Assembly (NCBI RefSeq): GCF_003194565.2
Contig: NZ_QICH01000001.1
Span: 930,001 to 994,000 of the forward strand
Length of the DNA: 64,000 nt
Direction of reading: 5' to 3'
From: Kangiella spongicola
GTDB lineage: Bacteria; Pseudomonadota; Gammaproteobacteria; Enterobacterales; Kangiellaceae
Below the pieces are notes generated by a model, which searched no databases, had not been told where the DNA came from, and saw nothing but the letters and a program-made list of their open reading frames with translations. Numbering within the stretch: position 1 is the first letter of the stretch; each line of letters opens with the position of its first letter. A program made the translations under genes and the position numbers. Positions 50,483 to 59,961 of the stretch are shown here, in pieces.

Positions 50483-51472
50483 TTAGTAGTTGATACGCTC
50501 AACCTTGTAACCCATCTCTTCTAAATAGTGATTAACGCTTTTGTTACCACCATAGTGAGCCGCGCCTACAACCGCAAAGATGGCTTTACCCTGCTCGAAA
50601 TGTTCGGCTAAGCCTTCCGCCATTTTTTTATTTCTTTTATATAGTAAAGAGTCCAAAAACTGCTCGTACTCTTCATCGCTAAGCCCTATTTTCTCGGCAT
50701 CGTTAAAGCTATTTTCGATATACTCTTCAACATTGCCGGTCTTCCAAGCCTGTACTAGTTCCTCGATTCCATCATCCTCACGAGTTACGATTGACAATAA
50801 AAAAGCGTCCTGCACTTTCATCGATAAACCATCGAGCATAATGAGTTGCGAGTTAGCAGATTCGAGCTCTACAATCTCTTTCTTGTCACGTGCCTGACCG
50901 AGAAAATACATATCAATACCATACTTTTCCGTATAGCCAGATTTTTGCATATTAAAAGATTCAAGCGAAACCGCTGTTAGCCAAGGCTCAAAAGTATTAA
51001 ACATGGCGCAAGGTGTCTGCGTCACTTCGCAATACTGGTTGTACTTTTCCCAAGTTTCTTCTGACAACATACTCTCAAGAGTAGTATTTGGGTCGATGGC
51101 GAGTTCTTGTAGCGTCTGCGCCATTGCAAGCTGATCAATATTGCCCATATCAATTTCTACAGCAAGCGCATCGGTCGCTTCATAGGCTTCGCTGACAGCG
51201 TCCGGCAAAGGGAACATGCTAGCGTCGCCCATGTGAATTGAGCCAAATAAATAAGAGACTTTGTCCCCATGCTCAACTTTCCACAGTGCTGGCGTATAGT
51301 CAGTTTTAGATGCTTCTTGAGGTTCTTCAGGCTGAGCGTCAACTGTTGTTTTAGTTTGGACTTGCTCGCTGGTCTGTTTGTTTTGATCCTGTGCTTTCGG
51401 CTTTGCTGACTCTTCGCCACAGCCGTATAGCCCCACTAAGGTAGCAAACAAGATCCCTAAATATTTTTTCAT
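50483..51472 (-). CDS. TraB/GumN family lipoprotein
   Basis: The 329-residue protein has a lipoprotein signal MKKYLGILFATLVGLYGC with Cys18, an acidic/Gln-rich linker (about 20-60), and the TraB/GumN domain: ALWKVEHGDKVSYLFGSIHMGDASMFPLP, LAVEIDM, then YGIDMYFLGQARD and the C-terminal GKAIFAVVGAAHYGG. The conserved GSIH and GAAHYGG motifs are typical of this family, some members of which are related to metalloproteases. Localised to the envelope; role unknown. GAGAG precedes the ATG. Confidence 0.88.
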   Translation of the reverse strand: MKKYLGILFATLVGLYGCGEESAKPKAQDQNKQTSEQVQTKTTVDAQPEEPQEASKTDYTPALWKVEHGDKVSYLFGSIHMGDASMFPLPDAVSEAYEATDALAVEIDMGNIDQLAMAQTLQELAIDPNTTLESMLSEETWEKYNQYCEVTQTPCAMFNTFEPWLTAVSLESFNMQKSGYTEKYGIDMYFLGQARDKKEIVELESANSQLIMLDGLSMKVQDAFLLSIVTREDDGIEELVQAWKTGNVEEYIENSFNDAEKIGLSDEEYEQFLDSLLYKRNKKMAEGLAEHFEQGKAIFAVVGAAHYGGNKSVNHYLEEMGYKVERINY

Positions 51473-51524
51473 TATTCTCTCCGTAGTTTTAATGTCAGTT
51501 AATTATTGGTTGTAACTCCCACTT

Positions 51525-52415
51525 TTATACATGGGTATTAGTATTAATATGGTTCACAAGAGCTTGTGCAAAAAGTTGGCAGCTTTCTTGGCCACCATGT
51601 CTAAAAAACAAAGATGGCTCAATCAACTCAACCTCGTTAACAAAAACATCACCGTTTTTGTGGTGCAAAAAGTCTACTCTTGCGTATAACGGCATCTCGA
51701 ATTTATCAGCAACGTAAGTGATCGCTTCTTTAGCCAGTCTTAGCTCATCTGCTGATAGCTGGTAGACGTAATCGCTAGCGCCATAGTCGTCTTGCACCCT
51801 AAAGTCGCCTTCTACCGGGACTTTGCGCGTGCCGTGACTGTATTGCCCTGCGAAAAATATACCAGAGGTTTCACCAAAAGATTCTACATTGGCAAGATAA
51901 GGCTGTAAGACTAAATCTTCGTTGGGGGTTAAACGATCGATATGTTGTTGCGCTTTGTGTAAACCTTCTTCATCATTATCAAAAGGTAGGCATTCGCGGG
52001 CGTTAGCGCCGATTAACGGTTTGATAAAACCCTGGTTCCAGCCATGCAGCTCCATGAGATGTTTTACATCATAGCTACCGCCTTGCAGTAACCATTCGGA
52101 GGGAGCTATGGTGATACCGGCTTCTTGTAGTTCTTTTAGGTATTTTTTATGGCTGTTCCAAACGATAATCGACTCAGTATTTAAAAGCATGGTTTGAGTG
52201 CTGACTTGTTTGATCCAAGCCATGAATTCTTCAATACGTTCTTGATAATCCCAAGTGGTTCTTAATAAGCACGCATCAAAACGACTCCAATCAGTATCGC
52301 TGTCCCAAGGAAGGATTTCGTAATTAACATCTAGTGACGCAAGCTCTTGGAAAAAAGGAGTGTCGTCTTTTTCCCAGTCAGGTAGATCTTTACAACTCGC
52401 AATAGCAATATTCAT
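51525..52415 (-). CDS. RimK-like ATP-grasp protein
   Basis: The 296-residue protein resembles glutathione synthetase/RimK-type ATP-grasp enzymes: N-terminal DACLLRTTWDYQ, central GFIKPLIGANARECLPF, then LVLQPYLANVESFGETSGIFFAGQYSHGTRKVP, and the C-terminal metal-binding segment YARVDFLHHKNGDVFVNEVELIEPSLFF. It would ligate a carboxylate and an amine using ATP. Substrates unknown. Its neighbours give no clue. Confidence 0.85.
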   Translation of the reverse strand: MNIAIASCKDLPDWEKDDTPFFQELASLDVNYEILPWDSDTDWSRFDACLLRTTWDYQERIEEFMAWIKQVSTQTMLLNTESIIVWNSHKKYLKELQEAGITIAPSEWLLQGGSYDVKHLMELHGWNQGFIKPLIGANARECLPFDNDEEGLHKAQQHIDRLTPNEDLVLQPYLANVESFGETSGIFFAGQYSHGTRKVPVEGDFRVQDDYGASDYVYQLSADELRLAKEAITYVADKFEMPLYARVDFLHHKNGDVFVNEVELIEPSLFFRHGGQESCQLFAQALVNHINTNTHV

Positions 52416-52532
52416 CCAAAATTCTCAGTAATTATCTTTGTTTTAGTGGTTTAATGAAAATTATCGGATAAGCTTACTATAGGTTAAAGCGGTTGTCTTT
52501 AACCTATTTCGGGTTGTGTGAATCATCATGCG

Positions 52533-54974
52533 TTACTGATTAACAGTGCTTTTAGCAAGCCGAGCTTCGCGCTTCAAAAGGTTGGCTAACTGATCGGCGG
52601 GCATCGGGTGATAGAAAAACATTCCCTGCCCCATCTGGCAGCCTAAGGCCTTTAAAATATTGTATTGATTTGGGGTTTCAATACCTTCTGCAACCGTTTT
52701 CAAATCCAAACTTTTAGCTAAAGACACTATAGTTTTGATGATGTTGTGGTTGATCATGTGATCTTTAAAGTTAGGGCTTAAGCGCGACACAAAATACTTA
52801 TCAATCTTAAGGCTATCCACTGGTAACTGGCTAAGATAAGCTAGCGACGAGTAGCCTTTGCCAAAGTCGTCGATGGAAACTTTAATGCCAAACTCTTGCA
52901 GTTGGTTAAGAACTTTCACGGAATTAACAACATCGGTCATGGCGGCGCTTTCGGTGACTTCAATTTCAAGCATTTTCCCAGAAACACCATATTGATTGAT
53001 GATTGCCCCAAGGTTTTGCACCAAATCAAAGTATTTAAGGTCTTTTACTGACAAGTTCAATGCAATTGGGACATCAATGCCTATGTTGTGCCAATCGACC
53101 AGTTGCTGGCACACCATCTGCATAACCAGCTGGCTGAGTTCGTGTATGAGGCCGGTTTCTTCAGCGATAGGAATAAAGATGTTTGGAGGAATGCTACCTG
53201 TTTCAGGATCATCCCAGCGGCAAAGAGCTTCGACACTATGGATTTTTCCGCTAACCATATCAACACGCGGCTGAAAAAAGAGGTGCAGGTGGCGTTCGGA
53301 AATAGCAACTTTGAGTTTCTTTTCGACAAGGCGTCGCTTGGTTTCTTGTTGAGAGAACTTGCGCCTAAAGAATTGGAAACGATTGCGATCGGATTTTGCA
53401 GAATACATGGCCATATCGGCAAAGCGGAACAGATCTTCAGCATCTTCGCTGTGATCAGGATACATGCTAATACCGATACTAGCGCCAGTTTGTACGCGGT
53501 GTGGACCTGCTTTTATGGGGCTTTTCAGGTACCGTAATAAGCGCTCAGCTATAGCTTGGGCTTGTGGTGCGTCGATATTTGGTAGAACAATGGCAAACTC
53601 ATCGCCACCGACGCGGGCTAAAGTGTCTCCCGTACGAATACACTTACGCATAAAGTCAGAAACGGACTTCAGAAGGTGATCGCCAGTCGTATGACCTAGG
53701 GTGTCATTAATTTGCTTGAACCGATCGAGGTCCACATACATTAGTGCCAACTTGGAATTCTTTGTGGCACAGCTTTCGATGTCTCTAAACAAGCAGGTTT
53801 GCAGCAAATGACGATTGGCAAGGCCTGTTAAAGTATCGTAATTGGCGAGTCGGTGAATCTCTTCTTCTGCTTCTTTACGTCCAGTAATAACGTGGAAATT
53901 AATGGTAACGCCCTGAATATCTGGGTCATCTAAATGGTTGGCGAGCCTGCTTTCAATCCATAAAATCTCACCATTCTTATGGCGAATGCGACGCTCTACC
54001 ACAGAAGAAGCCCCTGGGTTTTCAGAAACATAGCGCAAGTTATGGCTGGCATCTTCGCGATCGTCTTCGTAGATGAAGCCCTCAAGGGTTTTGCCGAGTA
54101 AATCTTCTTCAGTATAGCCAGTAACACGGGTGACAGAAGGCGAGATATAGGTAACTAAACCATTTTTATCATGCATTAAAATGCAGTCATAACTGTTTTC
54201 GACCAGGGTGCGGTAATATTTATCTTTTTGTTGTAAGGCTCTTTCCGCCTCACGATCCTTGTCCATCTTATGAATTGAACCAATTTCTATTAATGGCTCA
54301 CCATCATCGTCCCGTGCATAAATAGTGCTATGAACCTGGATCCAAAACCAGTCACCACTTTTATGTTGTAGTCGGAACTCGACGGGCACTACAGTTCTAT
54401 CATCGCTTTGTTGTAATAAGCGCTCTTGCTCTTCCACCATCGGGATATCTTCTGGGTGGATAAAGCTATAAACGCCATCCGGCATGGTTTTAATTTCTTG
54501 CTCTGTATAGCCCAGTAACTGAGCGTAATTACCAAGCCCTTCGGAGAATATTTTTGTTTTTAAATCAAGAACATAAAGGAATATGGGGGAGTTCTTAATG
54601 ATAGTGTCTTTATAGTCTTCTACGATATTGTGGGCTTGCGTAGAGCTGAGGTTAAATTCGGGAAGCAATTGCAAGGTTATGATGCGATCAATAAAGGACT
54701 TTCCCTGTTCCATTGGATGCGACGAAATTAAGAAATGGTGGCTTGCCCCTAATTTATCGAGCTTAGCAATGGCACGACTTTCTTTGCCCTGCAAAATGTC
54801 TGCAGGGAGGAAATCTTCCAATGGCTCACCTAGTAGTGAGTCAGGAGAGATGACTGAATCGACGGATATTGTTTTGATCACAAAACGTTTATTGCAAATC
54901 AATAATGCTGCATAGTCATTTGAGAATAAACGGTCGAGTAGCTGCTTATCTAGTAGCTTAGTCCTTTGCTCCAA
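52533..54974 (-). CDS. PAS-PAS-GGDEF-EAL cyclic-di-GMP signalling protein
   Basis: The 813-residue cytoplasmic protein has two PAS domains (about 115-235 and 245-370, seen as SFIHPEDIP...RLQHKSGDWFWIQV and LVENSYDCILMHDKNGLVTYISPSV). A GGDEF domain with intact RVGGDEFAIVL (near residue 455) and an EAL domain with VEALCRW (near 582) and DDFGKGYSSLAYLSQLPVDSLKIDK follow. Both catalytic motifs look intact, so it may make and degrade cyclic-di-GMP. N-terminal ~100 residues may be a third, divergent sensory domain. No membrane helices. Confidence 0.93.
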   Translation of the reverse strand: MEQRTKLLDKQLLDRLFSNDYAALLICNKRFVIKTISVDSVISPDSLLGEPLEDFLPADILQGKESRAIAKLDKLGASHHFLISSHPMEQGKSFIDRIITLQLLPEFNLSSTQAHNIVEDYKDTIIKNSPIFLYVLDLKTKIFSEGLGNYAQLLGYTEQEIKTMPDGVYSFIHPEDIPMVEEQERLLQQSDDRTVVPVEFRLQHKSGDWFWIQVHSTIYARDDDGEPLIEIGSIHKMDKDREAERALQQKDKYYRTLVENSYDCILMHDKNGLVTYISPSVTRVTGYTEEDLLGKTLEGFIYEDDREDASHNLRYVSENPGASSVVERRIRHKNGEILWIESRLANHLDDPDIQGVTINFHVITGRKEAEEEIHRLANYDTLTGLANRHLLQTCLFRDIESCATKNSKLALMYVDLDRFKQINDTLGHTTGDHLLKSVSDFMRKCIRTGDTLARVGGDEFAIVLPNIDAPQAQAIAERLLRYLKSPIKAGPHRVQTGASIGISMYPDHSEDAEDLFRFADMAMYSAKSDRNRFQFFRRKFSQQETKRRLVEKKLKVAISERHLHLFFQPRVDMVSGKIHSVEALCRWDDPETGSIPPNIFIPIAEETGLIHELSQLVMQMVCQQLVDWHNIGIDVPIALNLSVKDLKYFDLVQNLGAIINQYGVSGKMLEIEVTESAAMTDVVNSVKVLNQLQEFGIKVSIDDFGKGYSSLAYLSQLPVDSLKIDKYFVSRLSPNFKDHMINHNIIKTIVSLAKSLDLKTVAEGIETPNQYNILKALGCQMGQGMFFYHPMPADQLANLLKREARLAKSTVNQ

Positions 54975-55127
54975 TGTTCCAACCCCGGTAAGTTATTTTA
55001 AAATTAGGCATGCCATATCATAGAATAGCTAGTGGTGAGGGTTTGTCAAATAATATAGAAGGACATTTATTTTGCGATCCCGTACTTTCCCGCTAAAATA
55101 GCGACAAGCTTAAAGATAATGTGATTT

Positions 55128-55655
55128 ATGACAATAAGAACTTTTCAGAAAAAAACACCGAAAGTAGCGGATAATGCTTTTATTGATGAAACCGCTTTAG
55201 TCCTCGGTGACGTGGAGATTGGCGAAGACAGCTCAATCTGGCCAATGGCCGTGTTGCGTGGCGATGTCCATTCGATTCGTGTGGGTAACCGCACTAGCAT
55301 CCAAGACGGTACCGTTTGTCATGTCACCCATGCTGGGCCTTATGATCCCGAGGGCCACGACCTTATCATTGGTGATAACGTCACTGTTGGGCATAAAGCA
55401 ATTTTGCACGGCTGTACCATTGAAAGTAACTGCCTTATAGGTATGGGCGCGGTGGTGATGGATGGCGCGACTGTTTGCGAAAATGCAATTATTGGCGCCA
55501 ATAGTGTGGTGCCGCCGGGCAGAGTACTGACAGGTGGTTTTTTATGGGTTGGCTCGCCAGCGCGTAAGATTCGAAAGCTTACCGACGAAGAGATTAAGTT
55601 CTTTAAGTATTCAGCAGATAACTATGTGCGCTTAAAGAATGAGCATATGGAATAA
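55128..55655 (+). CDS. Gamma-carbonic anhydrase family protein (YrdA-like)
   Basis: The 175-residue protein is a left-handed beta-helix with hexapeptide repeats. Zinc-type histidines are in HVTHAGPY and GHKAILHGC, and the signature SSIWPMAVLRGDVHSIRVGNRTSIQDG is present. It may bind zinc and hydrate CO2, although many members have unknown activity. A terminator follows. Confidence 0.92.
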   Translation: MTIRTFQKKTPKVADNAFIDETALVLGDVEIGEDSSIWPMAVLRGDVHSIRVGNRTSIQDGTVCHVTHAGPYDPEGHDLIIGDNVTVGHKAILHGCTIESNCLIGMGAVVMDGATVCENAIIGANSVVPPGRVLTGGFLWVGSPARKIRKLTDEEIKFFKYSADNYVRLKNEHME

Positions 55656-55674
55656 GAAAGATTGCTTCAATATT

Positions 55675-55702
55675 AAAAAGCCGGCGAGTGCCGGCTTTTT
55701 TG
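55675..55702 (+). terminator. Terminator after the gamma-carbonic anhydrase gene
   Basis: AAGCCGGC-GAGT-GCCGGCTT with flanking A- and T-runs. Confidence 0.9.
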
Positions 55703-55716
55703 TAGCTGTGCTTAGT

Positions 55717-55744
55717 CTAATGACTAGAAGCTAATGACTAGAAG
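55717..55744. repeat. 14-bp tandem duplication at the end of the DUF481 gene
   Basis: CTAATGACTAGAAG occurs twice in a row. The second copy covers the last codons and stop of the minus-strand gene, so the first copy looks like a small tail duplication lying just outside it. Confidence 0.7.
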
Positions 55745-56472
55745 CTATAGCTAATACCTACAGTTGTTGTACGGTCTGTTTTTACTGCTCCCGCCGGAAC
55801 CACCGAGTTATAGTTGACGACGTATGAAAGCTTCATCGCTAAGTTCTCAGAGATTTTAGTAGAAATAGCAGACTTTGACACATAAGTATCTACTTCTTCA
55901 CCCCAAACGGCACTGATTACTTGAGTAAAGCGAGCTGTATCGGTTAGCTGGTGTGCAAAGTCTAAGTCACCACGTAAGACGTTTTCTTTCTCGTCACGTC
56001 CGATAAATACCGCATTAATACGATAACCTAAACCGAAACCTAGTGATAAATGACCGTCGTCACTTTTAAAGACTTGGTGACCGTAACCAAGGTAAGCACC
56101 CGCTTGGTAGTCATAAGCACCGAAATAGTCGTTTTTGTAGTCTAAAATACCGTAAAAGAAGCTATTGTCGCTAATATCGTAACGATTGTTCCAGGCAAAA
56201 GTGTATTGCTCAGCATCGCGCTGGTCACGGCTTGAATTGGTTACACCAGTAATTTGAATACCTGTTGCCCAGTTTTCTGAGGCGCGTGCAACCCAGTCAA
56301 ACTGGCCGTTAAGGCTTTCAGTTTCGGTGTTGCCGGAGGTGCTGATGTAGCCTAAGTCGATGTTGCCTTCGTAACCTTCTTCTGGTGCGCCTGAAAGTAG
56401 GCCGCTTGAGAAGGCTGCTGGAGAAAGCGCAACAAGCCCTAAAGCGAATAAATTTCTTTTTAATGTCATCAT
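55738..56472 (-). CDS. DUF481 family outer-membrane beta-barrel protein
   Basis: The ATG at 56472 is used; TTG at 56475 and ATG at 56469 are alternatives. The 244-residue protein has a signal peptide ending SPAAFSS and the DUF481 barrel pattern: GYEGNIDLGYISTSGNTETESLNG near the start, YFYGILDYKNDYF-like strands, DGHLSLGFGLGYRI and a C-terminal TTVGISYSF with terminal aromatic residue, as needed for BamA recognition. Pore or salt-stress roles have been proposed for relatives, not known here. Confidence 0.88.
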   Translation of the reverse strand: MMTLKRNLFALGLVALSPAAFSSGLLSGAPEEGYEGNIDLGYISTSGNTETESLNGQFDWVARASENWATGIQITGVTNSSRDQRDAEQYTFAWNNRYDISDNSFFYGILDYKNDYFGAYDYQAGAYLGYGHQVFKSDDGHLSLGFGLGYRINAVFIGRDEKENVLRGDLDFAHQLTDTARFTQVISAVWGEEVDTYVSKSAISTKISENLAMKLSYVVNYNSVVPAGAVKTDRTTTVGISYSF

Positions 56473-56570
56473 CAATGTCTCGCAAATCGTTATTTTGTGG
56501 GGGTTAGCGAGATAAATTGTACCAGAAGATATTTTCGGATCACCCCCAAAGGGCAGAAAATTAAAAATTT

Positions 56571-57338
56571 TTATTGAGATTGGTCAAACCAAGAAAAAAT
56601 GCTTGGGTACTGTAGATTTAATCGCTTTAAAAGCACCGAATGATACTGCTTCGTAGGCTCTTGTGGTGATAGTTCTCTACCGGCCACATGATCTTGCAGT
56701 TGTTGGCGAGTAAAAGCTGTGCCATCCGAAGCAATCGACAAGCTGACTTCGCGTTGGTTGGCGAGGTGGAGCCAATAGCACAAGTCATCCTCATGGATTA
56801 AGTTTAGCCACTTAGGGTCATGGTATTTATCTTTATCAAGCAAACTTTCTAGTAGCTTTGTGCGCTCTTTGGAGTAAAGGCCAGAAGCTCTAACAATAGA
56901 AGTATTCTCATGAAGGCTCTTCACGTTTTTTTCGGCATCAAGCATGGTTTTACCACTAAAATTAAGTGGTTTGGCTTTAACTGACTCATCGATGACAGCT
57001 TCTAAATTGCCGTCATAAACCGAAGTAGAGGATAAAAAGGTGCAATGAAACTCAGTATGCTGTTTGTGCAGTTCTTGAAGCAAACGCGACACAGCGTGCA
57101 TATAGGTTTGGCGATAGGCCTGCTCAGTTCTTTCGTCTGGCGCTAGCATGATGTAAACGTTATCCAGCTGTGGAAGCTCTGGAAGCGAATCGCTGACTTT
57201 TAAGAGGTCACAGACGATATGATTATCAGCCCAAGATTTTTCTGAGCGAGAAAGCGTATAAGGTTTTTCGCCTTTGCTTACTAGATATTCGTAAAAACGA
57301 CGGCCCAGTTTGCCACTACCTACTATTAAAGTGTTCAC
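56571..57338 (-). CDS. NAD(P)-binding extended-SDR-like protein (YeeZ-like)
   Basis: The 255-residue protein begins with a Rossmann motif MNTLIVGSGKLGRRFYEYLVSKG, then FLSSTSVYDGNLEAVIDE, resembling the YeeZ group of NAD-dependent epimerase-like proteins, and ends in an SDR-like region with LIHEDDLCYWLHLA. No substrate is evident. Starts with GTG that overlaps the gmhB stop (GTGA), so it is coupled to the heptose phosphatase gene. Confidence 0.8.
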   Translation of the reverse strand: MNTLIVGSGKLGRRFYEYLVSKGEKPYTLSRSEKSWADNHIVCDLLKVSDSLPELPQLDNVYIMLAPDERTEQAYRQTYMHAVSRLLQELHKQHTEFHCTFLSSTSVYDGNLEAVIDESVKAKPLNFSGKTMLDAEKNVKSLHENTSIVRASGLYSKERTKLLESLLDKDKYHDPKWLNLIHEDDLCYWLHLANQREVSLSIASDGTAFTRQQLQDHVAGRELSPQEPTKQYHSVLLKRLNLQYPSIFSWFDQSQ

Positions 57339-57877
57339 GCGATTTCCTCAACAATTTTTGCCAGACTTTTTTCAACGAGAAGATCTTTGCCAGCTAATTT
57401 GTCCAGAGTTTTCAGGCCCTTGCCCGTTAATACTAAAATAAAGTCACAGCCAAAGTTCTCTGCACACTCATAATCAGACTTAGAATCACCAACAAATATG
57501 ACTTCATCTGGAGTCGCACTAAATATTTCTGCAATGCGCTTAAGCATGGTTGGCTTAGGTTTGCGACAGTCGCAACCGTCGTCAGGGTGGTGCGGGCAAA
57601 ACTCGATATGATCGATATGACCACCTTTCTCGGAAAGCAACGTCGCCATCTTTTGGTGCATATCATCGAGCACGCTTTCATCGTAAAAGCCACGCCCAAT
57701 CCCCGATTGATTAGTAGAAACAGCGACTTTAAATCGAGAGTTTAGTTTGGCAATGGCCGCTAGACTACCGGCGATAGGTTTCCACTCATCGGCAGACTTA
57801 ACATAAGCGTCTGAATCGTGATTAATGACGCCATCACGATCCAGAATAATGACTTTTTTATTAGCCCAATCAATCAT
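57335..57877 (-). CDS. gmhB: D-glycero-beta-D-manno-heptose-1,7-bisphosphate 7-phosphatase
   Basis: The 180-residue HAD phosphatase has the nucleophile motif ILDRDGVIN (11-19), STNQSGIGRG, the zinc cluster CPHHPDDGCDCRKPKP, and the third motif FVGDSKSDYECAENFG. It makes heptose-1-phosphate for LPS inner core. It lies just after glyS, as in several gammaproteobacteria. Confidence 0.93.
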   Translation of the reverse strand: MIDWANKKVIILDRDGVINHDSDAYVKSADEWKPIAGSLAAIAKLNSRFKVAVSTNQSGIGRGFYDESVLDDMHQKMATLLSEKGGHIDHIEFCPHHPDDGCDCRKPKPTMLKRIAEIFSATPDEVIFVGDSKSDYECAENFGCDFILVLTGKGLKTLDKLAGKDLLVEKSLAKIVEEIA

Positions 57878-57885
57878 CGCTACAA

Positions 57886-59961
57886 CTAGTTTTGCAGTAA
57901 TGAAATATCGGCAACAGAACCGAACATTGTTTCGAGCTTTTTCAATAATGCTAAACGGTTGGCTTTAACCGCCGCATCATCAGCATTAACCATCACTTTA
58001 TCGAAAAATGCATCCACATCATCACGTAGCGCAGCTAGGCGAGTTAAGCGCTCTTGATAGTTTTCAATGGTTGCTAGCTCTGCCTCTACTGTGGCAATAG
58101 TTGCCGCCAATGCTTTTTCGGCATCTTCTTGCAACAAGCTTTTGTTAACTTGAATTGGTACTTCGACATCAGCCTTAGCTAGAATGTTTTTCACACGCTT
58201 ATTAGCGGCAGACAAGCTCTCAGACTCTGGCAAGGTTTGGAAATGCTGAACCGCTTTAATGCGCTGCTCAAAATCAAGTGGCTTGGTTGGGCGAACCGCC
58301 ATCACAGCATTCACGGTATTAGCGCTTACATTCTGGTCGAGGTACCAGGCGCGGAAACGGTCAAAGATAAAGTTCAGCAATTCTTCCGCCGCCAAATCGT
58401 TGGTCAGCTTGCCATCGAACTGCTTTAAAGACTGCTCGATCAACAGCTCTAAATCTAAGTTGAGTTGGTTTTCAACGATGGTTCGAATGAGGCCAATCGA
58501 TGCACGGCGTAATGCAAACGGATCTTTAGCACCCTTCGGTGCTTGACCAATACCGAAAATACCAACAAGCGTGTCGACGCGATCAGCGATAGCGAGCGCT
58601 TGTCCTACTGGGTTTTGCGCCAAGCTGTCGCCTGAATATTTCGGCAAATACTGCTCAGTCATGGCGATAGCAACGCTTTCATCTTCGCCATCGTGGCGGG
58701 CGTAATAAGTGCCCATGATGCCTTGTAGCTTATCGAACTCACCAACCATCTGCGTGGTCAGATCACATTTCGACAATAAGCCAGCGCGATGCGCTAATTC
58801 AGGATCGGCGCCAATCGTCGGCGCGATACTTTTAGCAAGCTCAGCCACTCGTTCGGCTTTCTCTTGGACTGAACCTAATTGGTTTTGGAATACAACTTTC
58901 TTCAGTCGCTCTTGATGGCTCGCTAGCGTGGTCTGCTGATCTTTGTCATAAAAGAACATCGCATCGGCGAGACGAGGGCGAATCACTTTTTCGTTACCCT
59001 CAATCACCACTCGAGGATTTGAGCTCTCGATATTACTAATAGTGATAAAGTTTGGCATCAAGTTGCCGTCTTTATCGAGCACGTGGAAATATTTTTGGTG
59101 CTCAGCCATCGAAGATACTAAGCACTCCGCTGGCACCTTTAGGAATTCAGTATCAAACTCACCGGTTAATGCCACTGGCCATTCTACTAAGCCCGTTACT
59201 TCGTCAAGAAGGTCCTGATCGATCTGTGCTACGCCACCAATTTTGTCGGCAGCTTCTTTAGCCTGTTGCTCGATCATAGCTTGGCGCTCTTCGAAGCTCA
59301 CAATCACATGCTCAGCTTTGAGCTTATTAACGTAGTCGTCAGCATCATGCAACGAGACTTCGCCTTCGGCCATAAAACGGTGGCCACGACTGATGTTGCC
59401 AGTTTTAGTGTCGAGGATAGTCGCATCGAGCACAGACGAGCCATGCAATAATACGGCCCAGTGAACCGGACGAATAAATTGTGCCGAGCTATCGCCCCAG
59501 CGCATTGACTTTGGGATTGGCAACTTTTTCAATGAGCTATTTAAAATTTGCTCGATAAGCTCGCTCAGAGGTTGCCCTTTTTGTGACACGGTAAACCCTA
59601 AGCGCTCACCTTTGTCAGTTTGGATTCTTTCCAACTGATCAACCTCGGTTCCGCAGGATTTAGCAAATCCCACAGCTGCCGGCTTAGCATTACCATCCGC
59701 ATCAAAAGCAGCGGCAACTGCTGGTCCTAAACGCTCCACGTTTTTGTCCGGCTGCGCATCGCTTAAGTGGCGAACGATTAATGCTAAACGGCGAGGTGTA
59801 GCGAATGCTTCAACCGTCTCGAAGCTAAAGTCTTGTGCTTTAAGGGCTTCGGAAAAGTTATTTTTAAGCGCATCACGTAATGTTTTTAAGCTGACAGGAG
59901 GAAGCTCTTCGGTACCAAGCTCGAATAATAAATCAGCAAAGTGTAAATTAGAGGATGACAT
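57886..59961 (-). CDS. glyS: Glycyl-tRNA synthetase beta subunit
   Basis: The 691-residue protein is the tetrameric-type GlyRS beta subunit: opening LLFELGTEELPPVSLKTLRDAL, MRWGDSSAQFIRPVHWAVLLHG, FITISNIESSNP and the C-terminal tRNA-binding region with DALR-like helices. Length is close to E. coli GlyS (689 aa). Overlaps glyQ by one base (TAATG), so the subunits are coupled. Confidence 0.95.
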   Translation of the reverse strand: MSSSNLHFADLLFELGTEELPPVSLKTLRDALKNNFSEALKAQDFSFETVEAFATPRRLALIVRHLSDAQPDKNVERLGPAVAAAFDADGNAKPAAVGFAKSCGTEVDQLERIQTDKGERLGFTVSQKGQPLSELIEQILNSSLKKLPIPKSMRWGDSSAQFIRPVHWAVLLHGSSVLDATILDTKTGNISRGHRFMAEGEVSLHDADDYVNKLKAEHVIVSFEERQAMIEQQAKEAADKIGGVAQIDQDLLDEVTGLVEWPVALTGEFDTEFLKVPAECLVSSMAEHQKYFHVLDKDGNLMPNFITISNIESSNPRVVIEGNEKVIRPRLADAMFFYDKDQQTTLASHQERLKKVVFQNQLGSVQEKAERVAELAKSIAPTIGADPELAHRAGLLSKCDLTTQMVGEFDKLQGIMGTYYARHDGEDESVAIAMTEQYLPKYSGDSLAQNPVGQALAIADRVDTLVGIFGIGQAPKGAKDPFALRRASIGLIRTIVENQLNLDLELLIEQSLKQFDGKLTNDLAAEELLNFIFDRFRAWYLDQNVSANTVNAVMAVRPTKPLDFEQRIKAVQHFQTLPESESLSAANKRVKNILAKADVEVPIQVNKSLLQEDAEKALAATIATVEAELATIENYQERLTRLAALRDDVDAFFDKVMVNADDAAVKANRLALLKKLETMFGSVADISLLQN

